64,000 nt of DNA from Sycobia sp. Sy_11 (GCA_018907035.1 JACCIC010000123.1:558001-622000); one strand, 5' to 3'; counted from the stretch's first letter, positions 35,301 through 43,200 are shown. A program made the numbers and translations. Notes: generated from the sequence alone by a model not told the origin.

Positions 35301-35564
35301 ACAACATAATTCCGTGCGAAGGTAATCCATTCTTGTATAACAGCCATGTAAAAAAAGGTCCGAGCACGATCGCTGATGATCGCGATAATTCTTGATGCGA
35401 CTCACCTGTATTACTCGTTCCACCCGACGTTGTAGAGGTCGCCACGAGGTCGTCGGAGCCCTCGGAATTCTGCGGGGGCGTTGGGGTCGGATCTGGGGGT
35501 GGCCCCTTAACTGGCTGCAGCGTTGGCGGATGCTGTATCAGCGGACCAGCCGGCTGATAGTATC
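6395..35564 (-). CDS. wge: BAH-domain chromatin protein, winged eye / BAHD1-like (10 exons visible, 5' partial)
   Basis: Ten minus-strand exons join in frame: 35564-35406, 32910-32769, 19041-18842, 16404-16028, 12983-12357, 10661-10266, 9632-8394, 7753-7594, 7171-7003 and 6581-6395. Each boundary has AG/GT signals and split codons match. They give 1,218 residues plus a TGA. The first two thirds are low complexity (Pro/Tyr, Gln, His, Lys); residues about 1033-1180 form a BAH domain with motifs such as [29 protein letters not shown] and [11 protein letters not shown], followed by a tail ending [16 protein letters not shown]. This C-terminal architecture is that of vertebrate BAHD1 and Drosophila winged eye. 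Known: BAHD1 binds H3K27me3 and promotes heterochromatin; wge overexpression turns eye to wing. A nuclear chromatin role here is inferred. The initiating Met and promoter were not identified; the first visible exon needs one preceding base from an upstream exon. Minus-strand AATAAA at 6357-6362 and 6136-6141 are possible poly(A) signals. Confidence 0.85.
7003..7171 (-). CDS. wge: wge-like exon I (BAH domain, part 2)
   Basis: Acceptor aattag|GAGAA and donor TGTCG|gtaagc bound 169 nt. It reads [19 protein letters not shown], then [20 protein letters not shown] and [11 protein letters not shown]. The LLWYYRPEH and FASRH-NSVACIE-KCYxLTF-EYCR blocks are shared with BAHD1-type BAH domains, the strongest evidence for family assignment. 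Confidence 0.9.
7594..7753 (-). CDS. wge: wge-like exon H (BAH domain, part 1)
   Basis: Acceptor gttttag|AACGA and donor GGATG|gtacga bound 160 nt. It reads [19 protein letters not shown], then [20 protein letters not shown] and AALWENPED. This is the central part of a BAH domain and resembles BAHD1 closely (LLKSGPRK, PxVAKIxALWE). The donor is GTACG rather than GTAAG, slightly weaker than at the other exons. Confidence 0.88.
8394..9632 (-). CDS. wge: wge-like exon G (Lys-rich repeats, start of BAH domain)
   Basis: Acceptor attgcag|AACGA and donor TTAACG|gtgagt bound 1,239 nt (413 codons). It opens [16 protein letters not shown] very basic region with a run of six lysines follows, then about ten degenerate 8-11-residue units of the form [IVL]xExKNxxK (about 9090-8770). 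The exon closes with [20 protein letters not shown] and AKVYLT, the entry to the BAH domain. The Lys-rich repeats are low complexity and probably lineage-specific. Confidence 0.85.
10266..10661 (-). CDS. wge: wge-like exon F (acidic then Gln/Lys-rich)
   Basis: Acceptor aattag|GCCGT and donor GATGAA|gtaagt bound 396 nt, phase 0 at both ends. The reading starts [13 protein letters not shown], continues with an acidic stretch and a helical Gln-rich stretch ([15 protein letters not shown]), then two similar Ser/Lys motifs ([11 protein letters not shown] and [12 protein letters not shown]) that look like nuclear-localisation or phosphorylation segments (inference). Confidence 0.8.
10662..12356. 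other. wge-like intron between exons E and F
   Basis: AT-rich sequence of about 1.7 kb with no recognisable element. The shorter introns 6582-7002, 7172-7593, 7754-8393 and 9633-10265 are likewise AT-rich and hold nothing recognisable. Confidence 0.5.
12357..12983 (-). CDS. wge: wge-like exon E (Cys cluster, His-rich and acidic region)
   Basis: Acceptor ttcgcag|GAGGAG and donor GCACTG|gtgagt bound 627 nt (209 codons, phase 0 at both ends). Near the start is a Cys-rich patch ([17 protein letters not shown]). The middle is a His/Gln-rich region with runs of up to seven histidines. A second Cys group ([20 protein letters not shown]) and an acidic tail follow. Known: polyhistidine runs can direct proteins to nuclear speckles. 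The Cys groups could bind metal, but no recognised zinc-finger family is evident. Confidence 0.82.
13177..14456 (-). mobile_element. mariner element with TIRs and TA target duplication
   Basis: Both ends begin CGAGGTGTGTT and share about 26 bp of terminal inverted repeat (one mismatch seen: CGAGGTGTGTTaAAATAATA against CGAGGTGTGTTcAAATAATA). TA dinucleotides flank each end (13175-13176 and 14457-14458). The 1,280-bp length is usual for mariner. The transposase reading is on the minus strand, the same sense as the host gene. The element sits in the intron between exons D and E. Confidence 0.92.
13236..14198 (-). pseudogene. mariner transposase, degraded
   Basis: The N-terminal part (14198-13917) reads [20 protein letters not shown] and [11 protein letters not shown], typical of the mariner helix-turn-helix region. 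The C-terminal part (13510-13238) contains the second catalytic aspartate in MHHDNAPAH and PPYSPDL. The text then jumps directly to a sequence normally about 15 residues downstream, so the segment holding the third catalytic Asp of the DD34D triad is deleted. Frameshifts and stops separate the two halves. No active enzyme can be made. Confidence 0.88.
14457..16027. other. wge-like intron between exons D and E, right of the mariner
   Basis: AT-rich sequence; the only distinct item is a (GA)n tract at 15976-16008 next to the exon D donor. No gene is seen. Confidence 0.5.
15976..16008. repeat. (GA)n microsatellite beside a splice donor
   Basis: A polypurine tract on the plus strand; on the transcribed minus strand it is a (CT)n run starting about 20 nt after the exon D donor. 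Confidence 0.9.
16028..16404 (-). CDS. wge: wge-like exon D (Cys motif, Pro/Ala-rich, polyglutamine)
   Basis: Acceptor attcag|ATGCC and donor CCCAAG|gtaggt bound 377 nt that end on a codon boundary. The exon starts with closely spaced cysteines (CPCPMQSCP), passes through a Pro/Gly/Ala-rich part and ends with two glutamine runs coded mostly by CAG (eleven and five Q). The CAG run is a likely site of length variation. The intron immediately after the donor carries a (CT)n tract on this strand. Confidence 0.82.
16405..18841. other. wge-like intron between exons C and D
   Basis: Mostly AT-rich and without genes. The last 350 bases next to exon C (about 18480-18840) are clearly richer in G+C and CpG than the rest, and contain alternating CG/TG (cgcgcgtgcgcgcg near 18759-18772). 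This could be a conserved intronic control region, but nothing specific was identified. Confidence 0.45.
18842..19041 (-). CDS. wge: wge-like exon C (Gly/Pro-rich) with an internal alternative donor
   Basis: Acceptor caacag|GCAAT and donor GGAAC|gtaagt bound 200 nt. The reading gives [16 protein letters not shown], then a run of nine prolines and [18 protein letters not shown] second consensus donor (CCCG|gtgagt) lies inside the exon, with the shortened exon ending at 18950. Using it would remove exactly 108 nt and keep the frame. Confidence 0.8.
19042..20320. other. wge-like intron between exons B and C, left of the LINE
   Basis: AT-rich, without recognisable genes. The large intron (19042-32768) is about 13.7 kb long because of the inserted mobile DNA described separately. 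Confidence 0.5.
20321..20333. repeat. target-site duplication, left copy
   Basis: atgtacgtatgca, identical to 25607-25619. It is close to a palindrome and lies in a tgta/tgca-rich stretch. Confidence 0.92.
20492..20547 (+). repeat. 17-bp direct repeat in the LINE 5' UTR
   Basis: ggatccctataaacggg occurs at 20492-20508 and again at 20531-20547, separated by 22 bases. It may belong to the internal promoter/5' UTR of the LINE (inference). Confidence 0.85.
20996..21828 (+). pseudogene. LINE ORF1-like protein with DUF4780-type region, frameshifted
   Basis: The first part (20996-21274) is a basic Arg/Lys-rich N-terminus starting [20 protein letters not shown] and ending [10 protein letters not shown]. 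The second (21271-21828, a different frame) encodes the globular region with [20 protein letters not shown] and ends at TAG. The two probably were one reading frame separated by a 1-base indel near 21271. Insect LINE ORF1 proteins with a DUF4780-like domain have this arrangement; they are thought to bind element RNA. The assignment is by general resemblance only. Confidence 0.65.
21837..22630 (+). pseudogene. LINE AP-type endonuclease domain, frameshifted
   Basis: The reading starts [20 protein letters not shown], just after the ORF1 stop, and changes frame between about 22007 and 22080. It contains [20 protein letters not shown], matching the conserved D-N-H region of the exonuclease-endonuclease-phosphatase fold used to nick target DNA. 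In-frame stops (TAA at 22628-22630 and a TGA shortly after) separate it from the reverse transcriptase. Confidence 0.82.
22694..24092 (+). pseudogene. LINE reverse transcriptase, frameshifted and with stops
   Basis: 22694-23650 includes [32 protein letters not shown] and [11 protein letters not shown] (first catalytic Asp). A frameshift near 23640 moves the reading to 23589-24092, with [18 protein letters not shown], the catalytic YADD box ([12 protein letters not shown]) and [16 protein letters not shown] at 24090-24092 interrupts [11 protein letters not shown], and further stops follow. Catalytic motifs are otherwise intact, suggesting moderate age. Confidence 0.92.
24340..24960 (+). pseudogene. 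LINE C-terminal region with RNase H-like remnant
   Basis: 24339-24668 is an open stretch ([20 protein letters not shown]) corresponding to the linker between RT and RNase H. From about 24690 the sequence reads [15 protein letters not shown] followed by [13 protein letters not shown]. This fits an RNase H domain (E of AEIAAI, and the usual SDSxAxLxAL), but here the catalytic Asp position is Asn. Stops follow. The presence of RNase H supports the I/LOA group. Confidence 0.7.
25607..25619. repeat. target-site duplication, right copy
   Basis: atgtacgtatgca directly after the terminal A-run of the LINE; identical to 20321-20333. Confidence 0.92.
25638..25727. repeat. (TA)n and (TG)n microsatellites
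   Basis: A run of TA units (25638-25690) followed, after a few imperfect units, by (GT)n (about 25706-25727). The (GT)n run abuts the left arm of the long inverted repeat. Confidence 0.88.
25728..26229 (+). repeat. 502-bp inverted repeat, left arm
   Basis: From gcacgcgctcgcgcg to attcttatattattgt this segment is the reverse complement of 31762-32263. Only about a dozen differences were counted by eye (about 97 percent identity), and the arms are equal in length. Both outer ends run into TG/CA microsatellites. No protein-coding potential is seen. It contains a 54-bp near-palindrome at 25860-25913. Confidence 0.93.
25860..25913. repeat. 54-bp near-perfect palindrome in the inverted-repeat arm
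   Basis: Centred on agtctttataaagact, with flanks atatttttat-gggtctta / taagacc-ataaaaatat. Two mismatched pairs were counted. A matching copy lies at about 32079-32132 in the other arm. It has almost no loop, so a microRNA precursor is unlikely. Confidence 0.85.
26230..26290. repeat. mixed (TG)n microsatellite
   Basis: Interrupted TG/CG repeat immediately inside the left arm of the long inverted repeat. The equivalent position inside the right arm lacks it. Confidence 0.85.
26504..27712. mobile_element. non-autonomous DNA transposon, copy A (ends CCCTGATAGAAAT / ATTTCTACCAAGG)
   Basis: The left end begins ccctgatagaaatct; the right end reads gcatttctaccaagg, an imperfect inverted match. 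Inner sequence matches, in reverse orientation and at roughly 75-80 percent by eye, two blocks at 39990-40700 and 45040-45372 (copy B). About 1.2 kb, AT-rich, no reading frame. Near the left end it holds repeated actaggta/acaaggta motifs. No superfamily could be assigned. Confidence 0.7.
28100..28382 (+). pseudogene. mariner transposase C-terminal fragment with right end
   Basis: The reading [20 protein letters not shown] retains the third catalytic Asp (SPCDYFLF), followed by [12 protein letters not shown] and a stop. About 50 bases later the sequence ends in gacctcg followed by TA, like a mariner right terminus. The 5' two thirds of the element are missing. The fragment is more similar to a mariner consensus than the 13177-14456 copy over this part. 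Confidence 0.82.
28385..29740. other. intron interior, AT-rich
   Basis: No gene, repeat pair or terminal repeats were recognised in this stretch, nor in 27713-28099. Confidence 0.4.
29911..30180 (+). pseudogene. fragment of a cut-and-paste transposase (Kolobok / Mutator-like domain type)
   Basis: The reading contains [34 protein letters not shown] and [20 protein letters not shown]. The SWCxWQ, PIYEDL-xxELLxxCLxG and TQxxNESxNxLIW-xxPK series is familiar from insect transposase-derived proteins. I cannot separate a Kolobok from a Mutator-like assignment without a search. It is cut off by a nested element at 30178; a few matching codons may resume after 30332. Confidence 0.6.
30178..30332. 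mobile_element. small nested TIR element (MITE)
   Basis: The ends tcaggtaacactgtcgag and ctcgacagcgttacctga form a terminal inverted repeat of about 23 bp including the T/A runs, with one mismatch. The 155-bp, AT-rich unit interrupts the transposase reading of the surrounding TTAA element and has no coding capacity. No clear target duplication was found, so its family is open. Confidence 0.75.
30613..31761. other. intron interior between the TTAA element and the inverted-repeat arm
   Basis: AT-rich; no gene recognised. Confidence 0.4.
31762..32263 (-). repeat. 502-bp inverted repeat, right arm
   Basis: Reverse complement of 25728-26229. The (CA)n tract of 32262-32335 adjoins its outer end, mirroring the (TG)n tract at the left arm. 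The spacer between arms is 5,532 bp. Confidence 0.93.
32262..32335. repeat. (CA)n microsatellite
   Basis: More than 30 CA units with an interruption near the right end, adjoining the right arm of the long inverted repeat. Confidence 0.92.
32769..32910 (-). CDS. wge: wge-like exon B (Tyr/Pro/His-rich)
   Basis: Acceptor gtttcag|GTGGC and donor CGCAG|gtaaga. It encodes a Tyr-, Pro- and His-rich segment ([32 protein letters not shown]). Split codons agree with both neighbours (1 nt carried in, 2 nt carried out). Composition matches the disordered N-terminal part of the protein and is unlike the surrounding AT-rich intron. Confidence 0.78.
32911..35405. other. wge-like intron between exons A and B
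   Basis: The first 200 bases beside exon B (about 32930-33130) are unusually rich in G+C and CpG for an intron. The rest is AT-rich and contains a degenerate mariner relic at about 33650-34400. No other gene is seen. Confidence 0.45.
33650..34400 (+). pseudogene. very degraded mariner transposase
   Basis: One stretch (about 33985-34135) reads [20 protein letters not shown] followed by [10 protein letters not shown], which corresponds to the mariner block EYYxxLLxxLxxxIxxKR...F-HDNAPxH with the catalytic D retained as RDYTLVH. A second stretch near 34335 resembles the mariner C-terminal GDY region. Many stops and indels separate them. No terminal repeats were found. It is an old copy of a family different from the two delimited mariners. 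Confidence 0.55.
35406..35564 (-). CDS. wge: wge-like exon A (Pro-rich), first exon identified
   Basis: Acceptor tttcag|GATAC and donor TACAG|gtgagt bound 159 nt. The reading begins with two bases of a split codon and gives a Pro/Gln/Ser/Thr-rich segment ([19 protein letters not shown], then [11 protein letters not shown]). It ends with one base of a split codon that fits the next exon. No membrane or signal segment is seen. Upstream exons must exist, because there is no start codon here. Confidence 0.75.
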
Positions 35565-37086
35565 CTGAAACACGAATCGAATATCGAGAAATTATTACGC
35601 CGTTTACACGCTTGACTGAAGCGCCTCCACTTCCTAAAATCCCTCACACCGGGCAACACATCAACATATTCTCTCTATTTGCACGTTAATTACACATGGC
35701 TAAGAACCACGTTAGAACTATACTTTTAGGAATATATATGATTATAGAGTTAATATGAATTCAACTTTAGCTTTCCTTCAGATATATTAATGGACCGTAA
35801 TCCATTAGGAATATTGATCAACTCGATACACTTTTGCGTTTTTACGATTACATTGCAAACTCGTGTCTAAATTTACGAAGCTAAAACTGTTAAATACAGT
35901 TTATAAGCTTACTTCGTGTTTATAATGAATATCCGTGAAAAAAATTTAATCTAATAATTATTTTCATAAAATAAAATGTTGCGTTTAATATTTATCTAGT
36001 TACAAGTTAGAACTAGCAATACTTTGATTAATGTTCTATTTATTCGCAATGCAGAAATTTCTAATTTTCTAATTTAAATATCTAATTAAAAAAGTTTCTA
36101 ATTTAAATATGCACATGAAAGAAAAATTGAAATGAATTTCTAATATATAATTAGTAACGTGAACGCGCACTATTTGCAATTGATTTCCAGGTCATTTCCA
36201 GCTATTTGGATGAGTTTCCAATATCCAGGGGTTCGATCGATTGTCCGACTTTTATGCAAGTGTTACCGTATCCGTATAATGCAACATCAATACTTGAATA
36301 ATTTATCATATTATCTGTACAAATCCACCAAAATATTTGGTGGATTTAAAAGTGCCACGTTAATAGAATCGCGGTTAATCGTATAATGATTTATAGAATA
36401 AAGTTTTAACTCTACTTATCGGTTGCTATAATTCCATTAAAAATTATCTATCTATAGAAAACTTGACGCATAATAAATAGCAATAGAACCACCAAACTTA
36501 AATAATATATTTATTGAAAAGTCATTTTAAACGTTGTAATAACAATAGAAAATTAATTTTTAAAGCTATAAGCTCTTAAAATAATTTTTATACTCAGTTC
36601 AGTTCAATTAAAAATTCGCAGCCATTCTGGAACAAAAGTTTATAGTCATCACTGCATTATTGATTATTTGAAGGCTACTTCGTTTATTACGTGATTATAT
36701 AAATTTAGCTATTTGGATTAAAAAGAGTTATCATATGTAAATCTTGAATGAATACATTAAACCGATAGTTATTTTACTTAATTTTTCAATGAAATAATAA
36801 TAGTTTGATATTTTGAACTCTGCAATCATTCTATAAATCATACAATCATACTTGCTTTAAACTAATCTAATACGATAGTATTCACTGTAAAGCAGGACAG
36901 TTCAATGATGCTAAAAAATTACTTATAAATTTATAATACTTGATGAAAGAATTAACACGCAATATTTAATAAAATTTTACGAAAGTTCCTAAAAGTTAAG
37001 TACGGATAAAATATAATTTATTCGTGAACACAAAGTTCCTATGTGCATATGTGACTATAAGTATACATGCAGGGAAATTTTCAACA

Positions 37087-37143
<57 letters not shown>

Positions 37144-37637
37144 GGCTTGTACGTAAAAATGTTTGAAAATACTGTCGTATGGAACACCTGTTACGTATTT
37201 ACTAAGCATTGCAGTTCAATACACTTGTAATAATAGATTGATATATCGAAACGCAAATTCTATGTTTCCTTTTGCTTTCATAATACCATCTGAATTGATA
37301 GAAACTTTGATCTATTGAACATCTTAAATATACCAATCAACAACTATATTATATGCTAGCAGTAAATATTATAGCTATGCATTGGTATATGAGTAAAGTA
37401 CACGAGCTAATAAATAAACCGTCACGTGTGTGCAGAAATGTACTAGTATTATTCAAAAAATTTATATCAATAGAGTATCCGGAAATATATATAGTAGGTA
37501 GTTACAGATGGGGCGTTTTCGGGAAAGTCTCGCCCACAATCTCTCCAGAGTCTGTTGAAATTCAAGGCAAGCTCATAATCCAAGGGAATGGAACACCGCC
37601 ACGGCGAGGCTTTCGAAAGGGCCTCGGTGCGACTGAC
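35565..37637. other. AT-rich stretch upstream of exon A
   Basis: No exon was recognised; an (AT)n tract lies at 37089-37142. If the block at 37638-37872 is an exon of the wge-like gene, this is an intron. Confidence 0.4.
37089..37142. repeat. (AT)n microsatellite
   Basis: About 27 AT units. Confidence 0.92.
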
Positions 37638-37872
37638 CTTGCAAATTGGCCCAACCCGTCTGGCGACACAGATACGCGTTCCTCTCGCTCGCCGCATTTA
37701 TTGTCCGGCGTCGTCCGTGCGTTCGCGCAATGCATTTTCTGTTCGAGAAGTGAGCGCGAGCACGGACACGGACATTCTTGATCCGAATCGCTCACGCGCG
37801 AGCGTTCAGTTTCTTGCTGGACCGTCGAAGAGGAGTTTGTTCGTCTCCTACGCAAATGCAGCAGTCAGCAGT
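37638..37872 (-). other. GC-rich exon-like block, possible upstream exon of the wge-like gene
   Basis: On the minus strand the block is bounded by an acceptor-like gtttcag|ACTGC (start 37872) and a strong donor TGCAAG|gtcagt (end 37638). It is rich in CpG against an AT-rich background. The open minus frame (for example MHCANARTTPDNKCGEREER) leaves two bases at the donor. Exon A needs one, so a direct coding join is out of phase. It could be a 5' UTR exon, join through an unseen exon, or not be an exon at all. Confidence 0.35.
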
Positions 37873-39600
37873 CTGAAACTTTGCACCTAACGTTCAAGAG
37901 AAAATTGGCTAATATATAAGTATGAATGAGCACCGTTAACAGACTCCTTGTTGAGTTTCGAAAGAAGAGGAGCTCCGCGTGGAGCAGATGGTATTTGGTT
38001 TTTAGATTTAAGATGCTACCCCGACCGTTGTATATATACTTATTGTAGCCATTAAATCAATCAATAGAGGAGCACGGACCCTTTTCGGTTTATAAAAACG
38101 TACAGAAAAGGAAACTTATTCTACTATATATAAAAATTTGAGGAAAAAGATTGAACAACGATTTTCGACTTCGGATATAAAATCAAAAACATTGTTATTA
38201 ACTAAATAATGCAAAATTTAGCGTTTTTTAGTATATTTCTGTTGGAATGAAAAATATTTTTAGAAAAATGTAAAAATCATACAATAATGGGATCATATAC
38301 TTTCGTGTATAGATATTCAGAAATAATTTATAAAATTTTTGCGTTATGAATGCCCAAGCAAACAGGTTTTCCGAACAACGATTCTAAATTACTTAAAAAG
38401 GCTCTTGGCATAATATTGTTCGGCTGGTTAGAGAAAACATGAACACGTCAAGTACCTATCGACAGCTAATATTAAGGCAAATCTTACACGCCTATATACA
38501 TATTTCTAGTACAGCGTTTGAGAACCAAGTTCTAATCTTACGTTCACAACCTTACGTTATAAAGAGTCAAAAAATGTTATTGAACATCCGATTTGTTGGT
38601 AGGCTAACGAGGCTCTGGTTCAAGGGCATAAATAAATCTGCACAAATTGAGATATTTGCTTCGTTTGAGCGAAATGTGGAATTATATATAGCATACTTTT
38701 TACTTGAAACTACTGATACACTCTGGTAATAATTAATTACATTTCTAGGCCCGAAATATTGTCACTATTATTTTTTATGAAAACTTAGATTAATGACAAT
38801 CAGCCAGTCTTAAATCTTGCCCGAATACCTTAAATAAACTGTCCATGATTACAAAAATCTAGAACTGGTAGCTCTTAAAAAGTATGGAAAATTGTGTAAT
38901 TGCTTTTAGCAACCGTAGCAGCTGGGCATGAATTGAGCAAATTTATTCGCCAAAGAGGAAGGAAGTCTACTGAAGGTGCCGAAACATCGGTAGTCAATTT
39001 CGATGTTATAGATGAACACCAACGCCTATGAATATAAGTAAGCTGCTAATGATTCAATGAAATAAACATATTTTATTAATGTAGAAGAATGTAGTAGTAG
39101 TAGTAGTATAGACTTGCAAGCGACTGGTTTGGAATCGCATTTAAACGTATTGGTATTGACAGTGCTAAGTGCTGAAGAGCTAGAATACCCTGGCCAATAG
39201 CCAAGAAGGAGCATAAAAATGCGCTCATTATGAGGATGTGTCAGAATTGTACAAAAAACAGTTATAAATGATTATGATCTTGTGATCTATTAGACTTTGT
39301 GAAGAGACCACTATGCAAGAAGAACACCATTACAAATGCGAGGTTTTTTGATTAGCTATTTGACGAAAATACGATTCTCTCAGCATGATCGAATACAATA
39401 CCCAAATCAAAAAATCCAGAAACTAGAAACAGAGAGCAGTCGCCACGCACGTTGGGCGTAAAGAACCTTTATCCATTTTGACAAGAAATCAGTGTTGACA
39501 ACATATCAGTCTAAGTAATAATTTAATTAGAAGTGACATATAAACATCTAAAAAGAAGTAACATCAAAATGAGACAATACTTTCCACAGATTACATGAAA
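37873..39600. other. AT-rich stretch, no gene recognised
   Basis: Only short chance frames. A (TAG)n-like run of six units lies at 39090-39108. Confidence 0.4.
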
Positions 39601-39639
39601 CCAAATTAGTAGTATTAAGCAGTATACGAGGTCTAATAT

Positions 39640-39930
39640 TGATACTGTGATGACACGAAGGATATAAGAGGTAATTTCAGCACTAATGAGGATATCTTAT
39701 TAAATATTTCTGAAGAAAATATATCTCTGAAAAACTCAATTACACTTGCGCTTAAAGAAATGAATAACGACAAAAGCACTGGTGATGTAAAACAAAAATG
39801 ACACTAATGATCTATCAATACATTGATACAAGTAGTTAACGAAAACGACTAATGAAAAAATAAACCAGTTACTAAACAATCAATATATCGAGAGAATTCT
39901 TGCTACATTACATGACTTAATAAACATAAC
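39640..39930 (+). pseudogene. LINE reverse-transcriptase remnant (N-terminal part)
   Basis: The reading at about 39685-39790 (NEDILLNISEENISLKNSIT followed by LALKEMNNDKSTGDV) resembles the start of LINE reverse transcriptases, where a helix precedes a KxMKxGKATGxDGI motif. Stops follow at once. The clade (RTE or similar) is not determinable and no ends were found. Confidence 0.4.
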
Positions 39931-41561
39931 TATATGGAATTCATTTTTCATAATCATATAAAGTAAGAATGAAACCCTGGTAGAAATTATAAAAATTTTT
40001 AACCTATAAACAAGGTTTTTTATTATGAAGAAACGTAGTAACAAGGTATTTAATTTCGGTAGTAATTAGCTTAACATGTAACGTTTTTCCAGCCATTATT
40101 CCGATTTATTGATACATTTTCTCAACCTATTTTTTAGGTATTTAAGACCCATAACAGTTAGTTTCGTATTAATCTATTGTTGGTTATGAGTCAAATTTAT
40201 ATTCAAAGAAGGTTAAGCTAGTATAATAGATATAATAGATAGCTTAGCTAAAAATTTAATATCATTGTTATGCATTATTATATAAATTCATTGATTTTGA
40301 TAGTTACTTTAATGAATAAATTGTAAATTTATATGGAGTTTCTAATTTTGTATATTGAACTCATGTATACGCAAGCTATTACTTATATATATATATACAT
40401 GAAGTCTTAAACTAGCTTATATACTAATCAAGGTAATTTTTTTTCACATGAGACATACAGTGTATGCATTCTCCATAAATTAAAATTTCGATATAAACTC
40501 AACTTCATCTAATTTTAAAAAACGTTTTAAAAAACAATATAACTTATTTATTATTAAATTAAATTAAATATTATTATTTATTAAATTATTTATTTTATAA
40601 ATAAATAGAATAATATAGATAGCTAATTATCAATAATTTAAACAGGTATAAGATAAAAAAAATAATATTTTTGAAGCTACTTTATCAGTAATATTGTTAG
40701 AATTTAAGTAGTAAAAATAATATTTAAAATATGTACATATTATCTTCATATTAGTTTTTTATTAATACATTTTTATTCGTTTGCATGAGCTGTCAAAACA
40801 GATAAAACTAACTACAAATTAATGTAACATCAGCCTGACCTCTCAACTCTCAAAGTATTTTAATTTATTCATCAAATTGTATAGAAATCTACCTTGTTGG
40901 TATTGAAAAATGCCAAATCACAATATTGATAAAAACCAAAAGAATAATGATTAAATAAAGTGTATTGAATAATATTTACAGTTTCTTTCTGCATAATAAA
41001 AAGCTTTTATATTCTTTCAATTTGAATTTTCTAACTGTTAGATTATTTTAGCCTTCTATAAATAATAAAGCAAAAAATACTTGAAACTAAATATTGGATA
41101 GTATCGTAAAAGATATGTAAACATATGTCCACTGGGTTTTATTACAATCTGCGTCTTTGCTGTCCTGCGCGGCAAATGATTTATGAGTTTATTGTTTAGA
41201 TGCCTGAAGTTTTTTATAGGTTTTAAGCTTCTCACAAATGTTTGCAGGGTTTTCAATTAGTTTTGTGTTGCCTTTTCGTTTGAATAGACGTTTTTCCTTT
41301 CCTCGTTTAAAATAAAATTTATTTTTAAAGATTACTTCGTGTATCATTATTTTAATATTCCGCCTACTATATTTAATAAAAATTTAATACTAACTAATAT
41401 TTAGAACCAAAATAATTATTTATTTGAAATTAAATTCCCTTTTTTAATGTTTCAAGTACTTTTATGTGTTGTTTATCATAGTTAAAATAAGAAAATGTTG
41501 AAAGCTATGTTGTTTTATAAAAATCCTTCTACAACACCTATTCATAATATTATAACCCTGT

Positions 41562-41633
<72 letters not shown>
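41562..41633. repeat. (TAA)n microsatellite, left of LINE copy 1
   Basis: More than 20 uninterrupted TAA units ending at the first base of the LINE. Confidence 0.93.
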
Positions 41634-41634
<1 letters not shown>

Positions 41635-43199
41635 GTGGGGCCTTGAGTTCAGCTACCACACGTGTCCCCGGGGTTGCGGATAGGGGAACGACCACTCGCG
41701 GTCAGTCACGAAATAAGCACTTCTAAGAGTGACGAATAAGTGGCTGTGGACAAGAACCTCGAGCGAAAATAGTCGTATTCGCCCGTCTACATACCTCTAC
41801 TACACTGCCTACTAAATACGGCAGGGAAGCTGTTGGAGCTACTGCTGAGACCAAGACTGTCACAGGCAATTAAAAACGCCGGAGACCTATCCGAACAACA
41901 ACACAGATTTAGGAAAGGACGGTCGACAATCGAAGCTATAGGTGACGTGACGAACATCTTTCATGCGACGAACAGGGGTTGTCATACAACCAGACCACTG
42001 GTTCTGTTGGTGATCCTGGACGTTCGTAACGCCTTTAACTCTGCAAAATGGACAGAGATACTGGGGGCGTTGGAGTTGACATTCAAGGTTGACTCCTACC
42101 TCCTTCGTATCATACGTGACTACTTACGAGACCGAAGACTGACGTATGATACTTTGGACGGAAAGAAATGGAAACGCGTGACAGCGGAGGTGGCGCGGGG
42201 TTCCATTTTAGGCCTCGACTTCTGGAACGTAGGAGACTGCTGATGAGCGTTACCCACTCGATTTTGCTTTACGGGGCGGAGGTTTGGGCTGACGCGATGA
42301 ATATCAGGAAACGCGCGAACGCCATGAAATGCGTACAAAGGGTGGGCGCGTTAAGAATCGCGTGCGCGTATCGTACCGTGTCTGAGAGCGCCGTTTTCGT
42401 GATTGCTGGGGTCATTCCCATCGTTTCTGCTCGCGGCTGAACGGAAGCAAATTTACGAGCGGAGCCCGAACGTTGGAAGGGAAGACGCTGTGACTGAAGA
42501 ACGGACGAAGACCATCGAGACATGGCAGAGACGGTGGACAACGGACGAAAGAGGACGGTGGACGAAAAGACTAATACCCGAAATCGGCCTGTGGAAAGAG
42601 AGGAAATACGGAGAGGTGGACTTTTACCTTACCCAATTTCTGTCCGGACACGGATACTTCCGTAAGTACCTCTGCAAGATGAAGAGGGTCGCCTCTTCAG
42701 AATGCAAGTACTGCGGATGGGCTTGGGACGATGCGGAGCACACATTTTTTGTGTGCGAACATTGGATTGAGCCACGACAAGAGTTACAGACGAGGACAGG
42801 AGCGATCACCCCAGAAAACGTGACGAAAATTATGATGACGGACGCGGACAGCCGGCGGTTGATCGCAAAATACGTTATGAATGTGCTTCAGAACAAAACA
42901 GCAGATGGATGTCTGGACGATTAAAATTCTATGAAGTGTGAATGTAATATCGAGTATGCATGAGAATCTGGAATGAAAGATATGAACGTGAAATGACCAC
43001 GGAAGAACTGCCGCCCAGGCTGAAGTAATGTGTACAACAGTTCCGAGCTGGTGTCGGTGCAACACGGAGATATGTGTTTAGTGCGTAGTGATATGGGTTT
43101 TCTGTCGAGTCGCACATACTCCGGTGGTCGTTTTTCAGTACCATTCTTGCTGAACGACCACCGGAGATGCATAAACAACATTCACAGACTCCGTAAAAA

Positions 43200-43200
<1 letters not shown>
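41634..43200 (+). mobile_element. R1-clade LINE copy 1, internally deleted
   Basis: Begins TGTGGGGCCTTGAGTTCAGC directly after (TAA)n and ends CCGTAAAAAA directly before another (TAA)n. Only about 170 bases of the 5' end remain before the reading jumps into the RT; ORF1 and endonuclease are missing. A further 399-base deletion relative to copy 2 removes the RT catalytic region. The 3' part, including a CCHC-type segment and 3' UTR, is present. Confidence 0.85.
41833..42924 (+). pseudogene. R1-clade LINE RT/C-terminal protein fragment
   Basis: 41833-42243 reads RKGRSTIEAIGDVTNIFHAT and LVILDVRNAFNSAKWTEI (first RT catalytic Asp in LDVRNAF). After the internal deletion, 42403-42924 reads the C-terminal part with KYCGWAWDDAEHTFFVCEHW, a C-x2-C-x7-H-x4-C motif typical of R1-like elements, and a stop at 42922-42924. 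A TGA at 42241-42243 interrupts the frame. Confidence 0.85.
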
